NCBI RefSeq assembly: GCF_026341815.1
Contig: NZ_JAPENX010000002.1
Coordinates: forward strand, 806,001 to 870,000
Direction of reading: 5' to 3'
Length of the DNA: 64,000 nt
From: Streptomyces sp. NBC_00572
GTDB lineage: Bacteria > Actinomycetota > Actinomycetes > Streptomycetales > Streptomycetaceae
Shown piece by piece: positions 39,446 through 48,381 of the stretch. Under the pieces are notes generated by a model that saw nothing but the letters and a program-made list of their open reading frames with translations, had not been told where the DNA came from and did not search any database. A program made the position numbers and the translations under genes. How positions within the stretch are numbered: the stretch's first letter is position 1; each line of letters begins with the position of its first letter.

Positions 39446-41340
39446 CGCGATACGACGTCATCGTCGTGGGCGCCGGCGTCGCGGGCTCGCTCGTCGCCCA
39501 CCGGATCGGTCGGCTCGGCCGACGGGTCCTGGTCCTTGAGGCGGGCACAGCAGGCACGGCGGGTACGGCGAGCGCCGCAGGCCCTCCAGACGCCACCGGC
39601 GCGGCAGGCCCCGGCCACGAAGGGGAACCGGCCTCGGACCCGCCCAGCACCGGCTTCCCCTTCCGGCCCCATCCGGCAGCCCCCTGGCCCGAGGTGTCGG
39701 ATCTGGCCGGCACGGACGGGATCCCCGGGTACCGGGCGTCCGGTCACCTCCGGCAGGACGGTCCGCTCCCGTACGCCAGCGGATACGTCCGCGTCAACGG
39801 CGGCACCGGCAACGTCTGGACCGGCCTCGCGCCCCGGATGCTCCCGGAGGACTTCGACACGGAGCCCTTCGGGTACGGGCGGCGGTGGCCGCTCACGTAC
39901 GACGAGCTCGAACCCCACTACCGGGCCGCGGAGGAGGAGTTGGGGGTGGCCGCCGACGCCGACGAGCAGCGCGAGCACGTCGGGCTGCCCTTCCCCGACG
40001 ACTACGCGTTCCCCATGCGGGCCCTGCCGGCCGCGCGTCTGGACCGCGTCCTCTCGGCCCGCCTCGACGGGCGGCGCGTGAAGGATCCCGTGGCCCGGCG
40101 CGAGGTCGAACTGAGGGTGGTCGGCACCCCGCACGCGCGCAACGGCGTCCCGGATCCCCGGTACGACGCAGGTCGCGGCTACGTGCCGCGCGGCCGGGAC
40201 GGGCGGCCGGACCCGGACAGCCGGTGCGTGGGCAGTGCGAGTTGCATCCCGCACTGCCCCTCGTACGCGAAGTACACCCCGCTCAAGACGCAGGGGCGCT
40301 GGAGCGCGACCGTCACGCTCCGGGACAGGTCCGTGGTGAGCCGGGTCCTCGTCGACGCGAGCGGGCGTGCCACGGGCGTGGAGTACCGCTCGTACGACGG
40401 GAAGGTGTCCGTCGCGCACGCCGACGTCGTGGTGCTCGCCGCGCACGCCGTGGAGAACGCCCGGCTGCTGCTGCTCTCCGGGCTCGCCGACCGCAGCGGC
40501 CAGGTCGGCCGCAACCTGATGGACCATCCGGTCCTGCTGACGTGGGGCCTGCTGCCCGAGGACGCCGGGCCGTACCGGGGCCCCGGCTCGGTCTCCGGCT
40601 TCGAGGGCTTCCGGGCGGGCCCCGCGCGCCGCCTGCGGGCGCCGTTCCGCGTCGAGTTCGGGACGTGGGGCTGGATCTGGGCGAAGGGACCCGTCGACAC
40701 GGACGTGCATCACTTCCTCGCCGAACGGGGCCTCTTCGGGGCGGAGTTGCGTCGGGCGGTCGGTGACCGGATCCGCCGCCAGTTCACCCTTCAGTTCGAG
40801 ATGGAGCAGAGCGCCGACCCCTCGAACCGGGTCACCCTCCACCCGCACGAGCGCGATGCGCTGGGCCTGCCCCGCCCCCTCGTCACGTACGACCTCGACG
40901 AGCACGTGCGTGAGGGGATGGTGGCGGCCCGGGCGGTCTCGGACCAGATCTTCGAGCTGCTCGGCGCCGAGGACCACACCGACTACGCACCGGTGGCGGC
41001 CTGGCCGGGCCGCTTCGAGCACGGCGGCCGCGCGTACGGATACCGCGGGGCCGGCCATGCCGCCGGCACCCACATCATGGGCGACTCCCCCGCCACCTCG
41101 GTGGTGGACGGCAGGCAACGCTGCTGGGACCACCCCGGTCTGTACGCGGTCGGCTGCGGCAGCATGCCCTCGGTGGCCACCTCCAACCCGACGCTGACCA
41201 TGGCCGCGCTCGCCCTACGGAGCGCGGAGCACATCGAGGCGGACCTGGCGTCCCGCGACCGCCCGGTGACCCTCGCTCCCCCTCCGCCGCCTTCCCCGGC
41301 CGGCGAGACATCACCGACCTCCCGAGGAGCCTCCGCATGA
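39442..41340 (+). CDS. GMC-family FAD-dependent oxidoreductase (sugar/polyol dehydrogenase-like)
   Basis: The 632-residue protein opens with YDVIVVGAGVAGSLVAHRIGRLGRRVLVLEAG, the FAD-binding Rossmann loop, interrupted by a 35-residue Ala/Gly/Thr-rich insertion. NGGTGNVWTGLAPRM and a cysteine-bearing CVGSASCIPHCPSYAKY place it near gluconate/sorbitol dehydrogenase-type GMC enzymes, and GHAAGTHIMGDSP...VDGRQRCWDHPGLYAVGCGSMPSVATSNPTLTMAALALRSAEHI is the GMC C-terminal FAD and active-site region. The substrate is probably a sugar, polyol or other alcohol. It is encoded between its small subunit and an ADC-like protein with four-base overlaps at both ends. No signal peptide is evident. Confidence 0.85.
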   Translation: MTRYDVIVVGAGVAGSLVAHRIGRLGRRVLVLEAGTAGTAGTASAAGPPDATGAAGPGHEGEPASDPPSTGFPFRPHPAAPWPEVSDLAGTDGIPGYRASGHLRQDGPLPYASGYVRVNGGTGNVWTGLAPRMLPEDFDTEPFGYGRRWPLTYDELEPHYRAAEEELGVAADADEQREHVGLPFPDDYAFPMRALPAARLDRVLSARLDGRRVKDPVARREVELRVVGTPHARNGVPDPRYDAGRGYVPRGRDGRPDPDSRCVGSASCIPHCPSYAKYTPLKTQGRWSATVTLRDRSVVSRVLVDASGRATGVEYRSYDGKVSVAHADVVVLAAHAVENARLLLLSGLADRSGQVGRNLMDHPVLLTWGLLPEDAGPYRGPGSVSGFEGFRAGPARRLRAPFRVEFGTWGWIWAKGPVDTDVHHFLAERGLFGAELRRAVGDRIRRQFTLQFEMEQSADPSNRVTLHPHERDALGLPRPLVTYDLDEHVREGMVAARAVSDQIFELLGAEDHTDYAPVAAWPGRFEHGGRAYGYRGAGHAAGTHIMGDSPATSVVDGRQRCWDHPGLYAVGCGSMPSVATSNPTLTMAALALRSAEHIEADLASRDRPVTLAPPPPPSPAGETSPTSRGASA

Positions 41341-42224
41341 CCGCCCCACTGCCCCTGCCGCCCGTCAGCGATCCCTTCCGACTCCCTTTCCATTACGGGG
41401 CGTTGCACCAGGTGGGCATCGACTGGCTGGTCGAACCGGGACCGGTTCGCGAGCTGCTCGCCAAGCACCACCCGGAGCTGACCGCGGCCGCGTTCGAGGA
41501 CGGGCGGGCGCTGGTCTCGCTCAACTACCAGCTGTATTTCGCGCAGTACGCGTTCGGTGGCGGCGTCACCCAGGAGATCGAGTTCAACGTGATCGCGTTC
41601 CCGAGGGGCGCGGAGGGCCGGCTGCCCCGCCTGAGCTACGCCCAGTACGCGCAGGGCTGGGACCAGACGAAACTGCTCGGCATCGCTCGCGTGCACGTCG
41701 TCTGCGACAACCCGTTCGCGATCAGGGCCGGGCGCGAACTCTACGCCGAACCCAAGTTCCCGGGCCGGTTCGAAGTCGGCCTGCCCTCGCTCAACGGGCC
41801 CGCCGGCGAGACCTGGAACATCCGGTGCAAGGCGGCCGCGATCGGCCCGGACGACACGCTGGGGGACGACCTGGGACCCCTGCTCGACATCACGGCGGAC
41901 CTCGACGGCCTCACCCCCGTCGCCGCCAACTCCGCTCCGATCACCGGCTACGGCACCGACCGCGAGGGGCGCCTGCTGGCCGGCCCCATGAACGTCTACC
42001 AGCCGTACCGCTGGTACGACCTGGCCGCCCCCGAACACTCCGGCCGCGCACGGCTGGCCGTACACGCGCCGGAGAGCGATCTCGGCTCCGACGTCCTCAC
42101 CCTCCTCTGCGACGGAACCGACGGGACCGAAGGGACACCGGCCGCGGGTGCCTGGACGTACCAGTCGCCTCCCGTGGCAGCGCACAACCGCCCGTACTAC
42201 GTGCCGACGGGGCGGCGCCCCTGA
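41337..42224 (+). CDS. Acetoacetate decarboxylase-like fold protein, unknown function
   Basis: The 295-residue protein starts at the ATG overlapping the GMC stop. Features of the ADC superfamily include an early PFHYGALHQVGIDWLVEP, LNYQLYFAQYAFGGGVTQEIEFNVIAFP, and GRELYAEPKFPGRFEVGLP, which resembles the ADC motif around the Schiff-base lysine (GREx-GxPK), so the lysine of EPKFP may be the equivalent. In the GMC context it could act on an oxidised product, but this is inference. Some streptomycete homologues are annotated as hypothetical. No membrane span or signal peptide is present. Confidence 0.55.
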   Translation: MTAPLPLPPVSDPFRLPFHYGALHQVGIDWLVEPGPVRELLAKHHPELTAAAFEDGRALVSLNYQLYFAQYAFGGGVTQEIEFNVIAFPRGAEGRLPRLSYAQYAQGWDQTKLLGIARVHVVCDNPFAIRAGRELYAEPKFPGRFEVGLPSLNGPAGETWNIRCKAAAIGPDDTLGDDLGPLLDITADLDGLTPVAANSAPITGYGTDREGRLLAGPMNVYQPYRWYDLAAPEHSGRARLAVHAPESDLGSDVLTLLCDGTDGTEGTPAAGAWTYQSPPVAAHNRPYYVPTGRRP

Positions 42225-42428
42225 CCTGCGCCGGAGTGTGAGGGCCGGGGGCTCCCCCGCTGCGGTACCAGCCCCCCAGCCGTCGTCGCCGCGGTCACCT
42301 GGCAGGCCAGGCCGCTCTCGGTGCGTCGTGTGCCGGAGCGGCCTTCCGCGATCGAACATACGATGGGCAGGAGCCGGTGTCGGCAGCTCGTCGTGCCGGT
42401 CGTCCGGAGCGAACAGGGCGGAGACCGC

Positions 42429-44105
42429 ATGGCACAGGCCACCGACGCGGCGCGGACCGTCATCCTGACGGTGGACGACGACCCGGGCGTGTCCCGCGCC
42501 ATCGCCCGCGACCTGCGGCGCCACTACGGCGGCGGGTACCGGATCGTGCGGGCCGAATCCGGCGAATCCGCTCTTGAGGCGCTGCGCGAGCTGAAGCTGC
42601 GGGGCGACCTGGTGGCCGTGATCCTCGCCGACTACCGCATGCCGCAGATGAACGGCATCGAGTTCCTGGAGCAGGCCCTCGGCGTGTATCCGGGGGCGCG
42701 GCGCGTACTGCTGACCGCCTACGCCGACACGAACGCGGCCATCGACGCGATCAACGTCGTCGACCTCGACCACTACCTGCTCAAGCCGTGGGACCCGCCG
42801 GAGGAGAAGCTCTACCCGGTCGTGGACGACCTCCTCACGGCCTGGCGCTCCAGCGACTACCGCCCGGTTCCCGCCACGAAGGTGGTCGGGCACCGCTGGT
42901 CGGCCCGCTCCTCGTACGTCCGCGAGTTCCTGGCCCGCAACCAGGTGCCGTACCGCTGGTACTCCTCCGACGAGCCGGAGGGGCGGCGGCTCCTTGAGGC
43001 GGCCGGGGTCGACGGCCATCGGCTGCCCCTGGTGATCACGCCGGACGGCACCGTACTGGTCGAGCCCGATGCCCCTGAGCTGGCCGCCCAGGTGGGTCTC
43101 GCGACGACACCGGCCGCCGATTTCTACGACCTCGTCGTCATCGGCGGCGGCCCGGCCGGGCTCGGCTCGGCGGTGTACGGGGCCTCCGAGGGACTGCGGA
43201 CCGTGCTGGTCGAGCGCTCGGCGACCGGCGGGCAGGCCGGCCAGAGTTCCCGCATCGAGAACTACCTCGGCTTCCCCGACGGCGTGTCCGGCGCGCAGCT
43301 CACCGAACGCGCCCGCCGACAGGCGAGCCGTTTCGGTGCCGAGATCCTCACCGCGCGCGAGGTCACGGGCCTTGAGGTGAACGGCGCGGCCCGCGTCGTA
43401 CGGTTCTCGGACGGCTCGGAGGTCGCCGCCCACAGCGTGATCCTGGCGACCGGGGTGTCCTACCGGCAGCTCCTGGCGCCGGGCTGCGCCGACCTGACCG
43501 GCCGCGGCGTGTACTACGGCTCCTCCCTCACCGAGGCGTCCTCCTGCGAGGGCCAGGACGTGTACATCGTCGGGGGCGCGAACTCCGCCGGGCAGGCGGC
43601 CGTACACCTGGCCCGGGGTGCGAAGTCGGTGACGCTGCTGGTGCGCGGGGAGTCCCTGACGGCGTCGATGTCGTACTACCTGATCCAGCAGATCGAGGAC
43701 GCGCCGAACATCACCGTGCGGCCCAGGACCGTCGTCGAGGCGGCGCACGGCGACGATCACCTGGAGCGGCTGACCCTGCGCGACGCCGGGACCGGCGCCA
43801 CGGAAGCCGTCGACGCCCAGTGGATGTTCGTGTTCATCGGGGCGGCCCCGCTGACCGACTGGCTCCACGGGACGGTGCTGCGCGACGAACACGGCTTCAT
43901 CCTGGCCGGACCCGACCTCACGCCGGACGGGCGGCCGCCGGCCGAATGGGCACTGGACCGGCCGCCGTACCACCTGGAGACCAGCATTCCCGGCGTGTTC
44001 GTGGCGGGCGACGCCCGCGCCCAGTCCGCGAAGCGCGTCGCCTCCGCCGTAGGAGAGGGAGCCATGGCCGTGATGCTCGTCCACCGTTACCTGGAGCAGT
44101 CATGA
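42429..44105 (+). CDS. Response-regulator receiver fused to a thioredoxin-reductase-like flavoprotein
   Basis: ATG 42429 gives 558 residues. Residues 10-130 are a CheY-like receiver (TVDDDPG acidic pocket, phospho-acceptor D68 in VILADYRMPQMNG, HYLLKPWD). Residues about 145-220 look like a glutaredoxin-type fold (SSYVREFLARNQVPYRWYSSDEPEG, LPLVITPDGTVLVEP). From 232 on is a FAD/NAD(P)H thioredoxin-reductase fold (VIGGGPAGLGSAVYGASEGL, ERSATGGQAGQSSRIENYLGFP, YIVGGANSAGQAAVHLA, VFVAGDAR). The redox CxxC is missing: the region reads GVYYGSSLTEASSC. So it is likely a redox sensor or an NAD(P)H oxidase with an unusual acceptor, phospho-controlled by the histidine kinase encoded immediately downstream with a four-base overlap. 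Confidence 0.88.
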   Translation: MAQATDAARTVILTVDDDPGVSRAIARDLRRHYGGGYRIVRAESGESALEALRELKLRGDLVAVILADYRMPQMNGIEFLEQALGVYPGARRVLLTAYADTNAAIDAINVVDLDHYLLKPWDPPEEKLYPVVDDLLTAWRSSDYRPVPATKVVGHRWSARSSYVREFLARNQVPYRWYSSDEPEGRRLLEAAGVDGHRLPLVITPDGTVLVEPDAPELAAQVGLATTPAADFYDLVVIGGGPAGLGSAVYGASEGLRTVLVERSATGGQAGQSSRIENYLGFPDGVSGAQLTERARRQASRFGAEILTAREVTGLEVNGAARVVRFSDGSEVAAHSVILATGVSYRQLLAPGCADLTGRGVYYGSSLTEASSCEGQDVYIVGGANSAGQAAVHLARGAKSVTLLVRGESLTASMSYYLIQQIEDAPNITVRPRTVVEAAHGDDHLERLTLRDAGTGATEAVDAQWMFVFIGAAPLTDWLHGTVLRDEHGFILAGPDLTPDGRPPAEWALDRPPYHLETSIPGVFVAGDARAQSAKRVASAVGEGAMAVMLVHRYLEQS

Positions 44106-45619
44106 ACGGCCGGGTCATGCCCTGCGACCAGCACGAGATCGCCTCGCTCTTCCTCTTCGAGAAGCTCTCGCCGGAGCAGCTCGGACGGCTGTGCGCCGAG
44201 GGGCGGGTGGAACTCTTCGGGCCCGGCCCCGTCTACACCGAGGGCGACCCGGCCGGCTGCTTCTACGTGATGATCGAGGGCACCGTCGTCCTGTACCGCC
44301 GGGTCGGCGGCGACGACGTCGAGGTGAGCCGCACCTCGCAGCGCGGGGTGTACGCGGGTGCCATGCAGGCGTACCTGGGCGACCGGGTGCCGCAGACGTA
44401 CAACAACTCCATGCGGGTGACCGAGCCCACCCGGTTCTTCGTGCTGCCCGCGCAGTCGTTCGCGGACATCATGCGGGAATGGTTCCCGATGGCGGCGCAC
44501 CTGCTGGAAGGGCTCTTCTTCGGCTCCAAGAACACCCAGCGCGCCATCGGCCAGCGTGAACGGCTCCTCGCGCTCGGATCGTTGTCGGCCGGACTCACCC
44601 ACGAGCTGAACAACCCGGCGGCGGCGGCCGTCCGGGCCACCGCCGCCCTGCGGGAGCGGGTCGGCAAGATGCGGCACAAACTGTCCGTCATCGCCCGGGG
44701 CCCCTACACCCGGGAGGCCCTCGCCGAGCTCATCGAGATCCAGGAACGCACTGCCGAACGGGTCGCCAAGGCACCGGTGTTGAGCCCTCTGGAGGCGTCC
44801 GACCGGGAGGACGAGCTCGCCGACTGGCTGGAGGACCACGGCATCCCGGAGGGCTGGCGGATCGCACCCACCTTCGTCCAGGCCGGTCTTGACACGGACT
44901 GGCTGGAGCAGGTGGCGGCGACCGTGGCCGAGGACGTCCTGCCGGGAGCCGTCGGCTGGCTCAACTACACGGTGGAGACAGAGCTGTTGATGGACGAGAT
45001 CGACGACTCCACCAACCGCATCTCCCATCTGGTGGACGCGGCCAAGCAGTACGCGCAGCTCGACCGTGCCCCGCACCGCGACGTCGACGTCCACGAACTC
45101 CTCGACAGCACCCTGCTGATGCTGTCCGGCAAGATCGGTCGCCGGGTGCGTCTGGTCAAGGACTACGACCGTTCCCTTCCTGCCGTGCCCGCCTATCCGG
45201 CGGAACTGAACCAGGTGTGGACCAACCTCATCGACAACGCGGTGTCCGCCATGGGGAGCACCGGGGGCGACGGCACCCTGACGGTCCGTACGGCCCGGGA
45301 GGGCGACCGGCTGCTCGTGGAGTTCCGCGACACCGGCCCCGGCGTTCCCGAGGACATCCGCAGTCGTATCTTCGACCCCTTCTTCACCACCAAGCCGGTC
45401 GGCGAAGGCACCGGTCTCGGCCTCGACATCTCCTGGCGGATCGTCGTCAGCAAGCACCACGGGAGCCTCCAGGTCGAGTCCGTCCCGGGTGACACCCGGT
45501 TCCAGGTACTGCTGCCGCTGACCGCCCCGGAGACCGATCCCGGAGCCGAGACGGAAACACAGACCGAAGCCGAGACCGAGACCGGAACCGAGACCGAGAC
45601 CGCCGAGGAGCCCGCATGA
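44102..45619 (+). CDS. Histidine kinase with N-terminal cyclic-nucleotide-binding domain
   Basis: This 505-residue soluble protein overlaps the upstream gene by four bases. Residues 1-140 are a cNMP-binding/CRP-like domain (LFEKLSPEQLGRLCAEGRVELFGPGPVYTEGDPAGCFYVMIEGTVVLYRR). The H-box is LSAGLTHELNNPAAAAVRA with H167, followed by a long dimerisation region, the N-box ELNQVWTNLIDNAVSAM and the ATP-lid motifs RDTGPGVPEDIRSRIF and GEGTGLGLDISWRIVV. It has no membrane span, so it senses a cytosolic signal. Its likely partner is the receiver domain of the upstream flavoprotein. The C-terminus ends in a low-complexity Thr-Glu repeat that extends to the next gene. Confidence 0.9.
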   Translation: MNGRVMPCDQHEIASLFLFEKLSPEQLGRLCAEGRVELFGPGPVYTEGDPAGCFYVMIEGTVVLYRRVGGDDVEVSRTSQRGVYAGAMQAYLGDRVPQTYNNSMRVTEPTRFFVLPAQSFADIMREWFPMAAHLLEGLFFGSKNTQRAIGQRERLLALGSLSAGLTHELNNPAAAAVRATAALRERVGKMRHKLSVIARGPYTREALAELIEIQERTAERVAKAPVLSPLEASDREDELADWLEDHGIPEGWRIAPTFVQAGLDTDWLEQVAATVAEDVLPGAVGWLNYTVETELLMDEIDDSTNRISHLVDAAKQYAQLDRAPHRDVDVHELLDSTLLMLSGKIGRRVRLVKDYDRSLPAVPAYPAELNQVWTNLIDNAVSAMGSTGGDGTLTVRTAREGDRLLVEFRDTGPGVPEDIRSRIFDPFFTTKPVGEGTGLGLDISWRIVVSKHHGSLQVESVPGDTRFQVLLPLTAPETDPGAETETQTEAETETGTETETAEEPA

Positions 45620-45969
45620 CCGAGACCGACGGAATCGACCCGAGCGCCCGGCCCAGCGGCGCGGGCTGCGCGGACTGCGACGCGGTGGGGGGCTGGTGGT
45701 TCCACCTGCGGCGCTGCGCCCAGTGCGGCCACGTCGGCTGCTGTGACTCCTCGCCGGCCCAGCACGCCACCGCGCACTGGAAGTCGACCGGGCATCCCCT
45801 GGTGCAGAGCTTCGAGCCCGGCGAGGAGTGGTACTGGAACTACGCCACCGACGGCCTGTACGACGCCGGCCCCGCGCTGGCGCCGCCGGGCGACCACCCG
45901 GCGGACCAGCCCACCCCGGGCCCGGCAGGCCGTGTCCCGCAGGACTGGCAGCAGCGGCTGCACCGCTGA
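45616..45969 (+). CDS. UBP-type zinc-finger protein
   Basis: The 117-residue protein overlaps the kinase gene by four bases. It has the ubiquitin-protease-type zinc finger: CADCDAVGGWWFHLRRCAQCGHVGCCDSSPAQHATAHWKSTGHPLVQSFEPGEEWYW, with paired CxxC motifs and histidines at the usual spacing. In eukaryotes this finger binds the C-terminal GlyGly of ubiquitin; bacterial copies are widespread in actinobacteria and often lie beside REC-thioredoxin-reductase and cNMP-kinase genes, where their role is unknown. It could bind a modified peptide tail or act as a zinc/redox sensor. The second half is proline-rich and likely disordered. Confidence 0.85.
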   Translation: MTETDGIDPSARPSGAGCADCDAVGGWWFHLRRCAQCGHVGCCDSSPAQHATAHWKSTGHPLVQSFEPGEEWYWNYATDGLYDAGPALAPPGDHPADQPTPGPAGRVPQDWQQRLHR

Positions 45970-45999
45970 GCACCAGACGGCGCCGATGCCGCGGCGGGC

Positions 46000-47223
46000 T
46001 CACGTCTGGTCGCGCAGTCCCCACGGAGACCCGTACGCGTTCAGCAGGTCGAGGAAGGGGCGCGGCGGAAGGGCTTCCGGACCGAGGACGCCCTGCCCGG
46101 CCCAGGCGCCGGTGGCCAGGAGTTCCAGGGCGACGACGGGGTTGACGGCCGTCTGCCAGACGACGGCCTGGGAGCCGTACTCGCGCATGGACCACTCGTT
46201 GTCGACCACGTGGTAGAGGTACGTCTCCCGCGGCGCGCCGTCCTTCGTGCCCTTCACCCAGGTGCCGGCGCAGGTCTTGCCGGTCATGCGCTCCCCGAGC
46301 GTCGCGGGGTCGGGGAGGCAGGCCGCGACGACGTCGCGCGGAGAGACGCGTACCGGCCCGTCCTTGCCGGGAACGGTCACTTCGGCGGTGGAGTCCAGGC
46401 CGAGCTCGTGGAGCGTCTTGAGCTTGGCGATGAAGTCGTCGCCGAGGCCGTACTTGAAGGTGACGCGGCGGGCGTCCACCCAGCGCGGGACCAGCAGCAC
46501 CTCCTCGTGCTCGACGTTCACGCACTCCACCGGTCCGATGCCCTCGGGGAAGTCGAAGACCTCGGGCTCGCTGAACGGGGCGGTGGTGAACCAGCCCCGG
46601 TCCCGCTCGTAGACCACGGGCGGGTTGAGGCATTCCTCGATGGTCGTCCAGATGCTGAAGGACGGGGCGAAGTCGTAGCCCTCGACGGTCAGGTTCGCGC
46701 CGTCACGGATGCCGATCTCGTCGATCTCGTCGAAGAGTTCGTCGGCGGCGTAGCGGGCGAACACATCGGAAAGCCCGGGCTCGACGCCCATCCCGACCAG
46801 GGCGAGCCTGCCGCTCTCCTCCCAGCGGCCCGCCAGCGCGAACTGTTCGTCGCCGAGTTTCACACCGCATTCCTCGTACGGACGCTCCGGGTGGGGCGCC
46901 GACAGGGACATGGCCATGTCCACGTAGTGGGTGCCCGCCTCCAGGGCGGCCCCGAAGAGGGACATCACGAACCTCGGGTCGGTGGCGTTGAGCAGCACGT
47001 CGCAGTTCTGCTCGGTGAGCACCCGCAGGACGGCCTCCTGGTCGGACGCGTCCAGGCGCAGCGCGCTGAAGCGTCCGCCGCGCTCGCCCAAGGCCGCGAC
47101 GGCGGCCTCGGCCCGGGCGGGGTCGTAGTCGGCGACGACCATGTGGGTGAGGAAGGCCCTACGGGCCGCGATGCGGGTGACAGCGGTTCCGACGCCGCCT
47201 GCGCCCACGAGAAGTACTCGCAC
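46000..47223 (-). CDS. Saccharopine dehydrogenase-family oxidoreductase
   Basis: The chosen GTG (47223) yields 407 residues beginning VRVLLVGAGGVGTAVTRIAARR, a Rossmann NAD(P) loop starting at residue 6; another GTG nine bases upstream is possible but overlaps the GGAAGG ribosome site. Later blocks include LNATDPRFVMSLFGAALEAGTHYVDMAMSL, GMGVEPGLSDVFARYAADELF and DNEWSMREYGSQAVVWQTAVNPVVALELLATGAW, which fit the LYS9/saccharopine or carboxynorspermidine reductase family. The substrate may be an amino acid or polyamine precursor. It is divergent from a TetR-type gene 190 bases away, which probably controls it. Confidence 0.85.
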   Translation of the reverse strand: MRVLLVGAGGVGTAVTRIAARRAFLTHMVVADYDPARAEAAVAALGERGGRFSALRLDASDQEAVLRVLTEQNCDVLLNATDPRFVMSLFGAALEAGTHYVDMAMSLSAPHPERPYEECGVKLGDEQFALAGRWEESGRLALVGMGVEPGLSDVFARYAADELFDEIDEIGIRDGANLTVEGYDFAPSFSIWTTIEECLNPPVVYERDRGWFTTAPFSEPEVFDFPEGIGPVECVNVEHEEVLLVPRWVDARRVTFKYGLGDDFIAKLKTLHELGLDSTAEVTVPGKDGPVRVSPRDVVAACLPDPATLGERMTGKTCAGTWVKGTKDGAPRETYLYHVVDNEWSMREYGSQAVVWQTAVNPVVALELLATGAWAGQGVLGPEALPPRPFLDLLNAYGSPWGLRDQT

Positions 47224-47413
47224 GTCAAACACCTTCCTTGCGGGGAGGCGGACGCCTCCGGGCAGGGCTGATGCAACGGGATGGCACACGTTAAGGTCAA
47301 TGCTGTTGGCATAAGGCGTGTCGCGGGCAGAAACCGGCGTACGGACCGGATGCGACCGCCGTACGGCGGAAGGCTGCCGGAGGACGACCGGACGACGAGA
47401 GCGGGTGGCGGGC

Positions 47414-48142
47414 GTGGCCAAGCAGGTGGTTCCGGAGGCGGCGCGCCGTCGGCGACGCCCCACCCAAGGCGGCACCGTCCTGTCCGAGGAGCTCTTCGTA
47501 CAGGCCGCTCTGCGGGTGCTGCGGGAGCACGGCATCACCGGATTGACGGCCCGCCGTCTGGGTACGGCGCTGGGCACGGACCCGAGCACCCTCTACCGGT
47601 ACTTCGCCGGGATGGACGATCTGACCCGCGCCATCGGCGACGAGTTGATGGGGCGGGCGCTCGACGGCTGGGAGGCGACCGGGGACTGGCGGGTGGATCT
47701 GAGGGCCCTCGGCCTGGCCGTCCACGCCTCGTATCTCGCCCACCCGCAGGCGGCCGTGCTCACCGCCAGCCGGGTGAGCGGCCGGCCCCGCGAGATCGCG
47801 GTGGACGAGGCGGTCCTCGGCATCCTGCGGGGCGCCGGGCTGTCCGATCCGGCGGCGGTCCGCACGTATCACGCGTTCATCGACCAGAGTCTCGCCTTCG
47901 CCGCCCTGGACGCGGGCTCGCTGGCCCTGACGGACGAGGCCCGCGCGGAGGACGAGGCGATGTGGCAGTCGACGTACGCGCGGCTGCCCGCCGCGTCGCA
48001 TCCCCACATCGCCGCGACGGCCGGCCTTCTCGCCCGGAGCATGCCGTACAGCGCCTATCCGGCGGTTCTGGAGATGCTGCTGGAGCACACGGCGGCACAA
48101 CTGGCGCGAACGGATCGCGCCGCGGGCACGGCAGGGGTGTGA
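47414..48142 (+). CDS. TetR-family regulator with TetR_C-type ligand domain
   Basis: From GTG 47414 the protein has 242 residues; a GTG at 47405 and an earlier start at 47318 are alternatives. A basic arm (RRRRRPTQGG) precedes the helix-turn-helix (LFVQAALRVLREHGITGLTARRLGTALGTDPSTLYRYFAGMDDLTRAI), followed by a helical domain resembling the TetR class C-terminal domain. It probably represses the divergent saccharopine dehydrogenase-like gene and itself. No clear palindrome could be singled out in the intergenic 47224-47413. The final residues are Ala/Gly-rich. Confidence 0.82.
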   Translation: MAKQVVPEAARRRRRPTQGGTVLSEELFVQAALRVLREHGITGLTARRLGTALGTDPSTLYRYFAGMDDLTRAIGDELMGRALDGWEATGDWRVDLRALGLAVHASYLAHPQAAVLTASRVSGRPREIAVDEAVLGILRGAGLSDPAAVRTYHAFIDQSLAFAALDAGSLALTDEARAEDEAMWQSTYARLPAASHPHIAATAGLLARSMPYSAYPAVLEMLLEHTAAQLARTDRAAGTAGV

Positions 48143-48381
48143 CGGCTGTCGCCCGCCGCGCGAAGCCCTCCCGGGGCCGCCCTGCCGGAGGGCCGGCCGC
48201 CGTCGACCTCCGTCCCGCCTGCGCCATAGACTGGGAAACAGAGCGATCGCCCCACGGGAAACAGCCACACGGGCAACAGTTAGCTGGACAGCACCGACTA
48301 GGATCTCTACGGCGACATCGCGTGCCGGTCACCGACCGGGTGCGGCATGGAGGTGTCGGGAGATGCCCTCGGAGGCATTCC
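48143..48381. other. Intergenic region with three short direct repeats before the VOC gene
   Basis: GGGAAACAG occurs at 48233-48241 and 48256-48264 and GGGCAACAG at 48271-48279, in an AT-richer stretch. They could be regulator sites upstream of the VOC gene. I see no gene in the 239 bases. Confidence 0.3.

Noticed and set aside
48233..48279. CRISPR-like direct repeats before the VOC gene
   Set aside because: Units are only nine bases with uneven 14- and 6-base gaps, far too short for an array.
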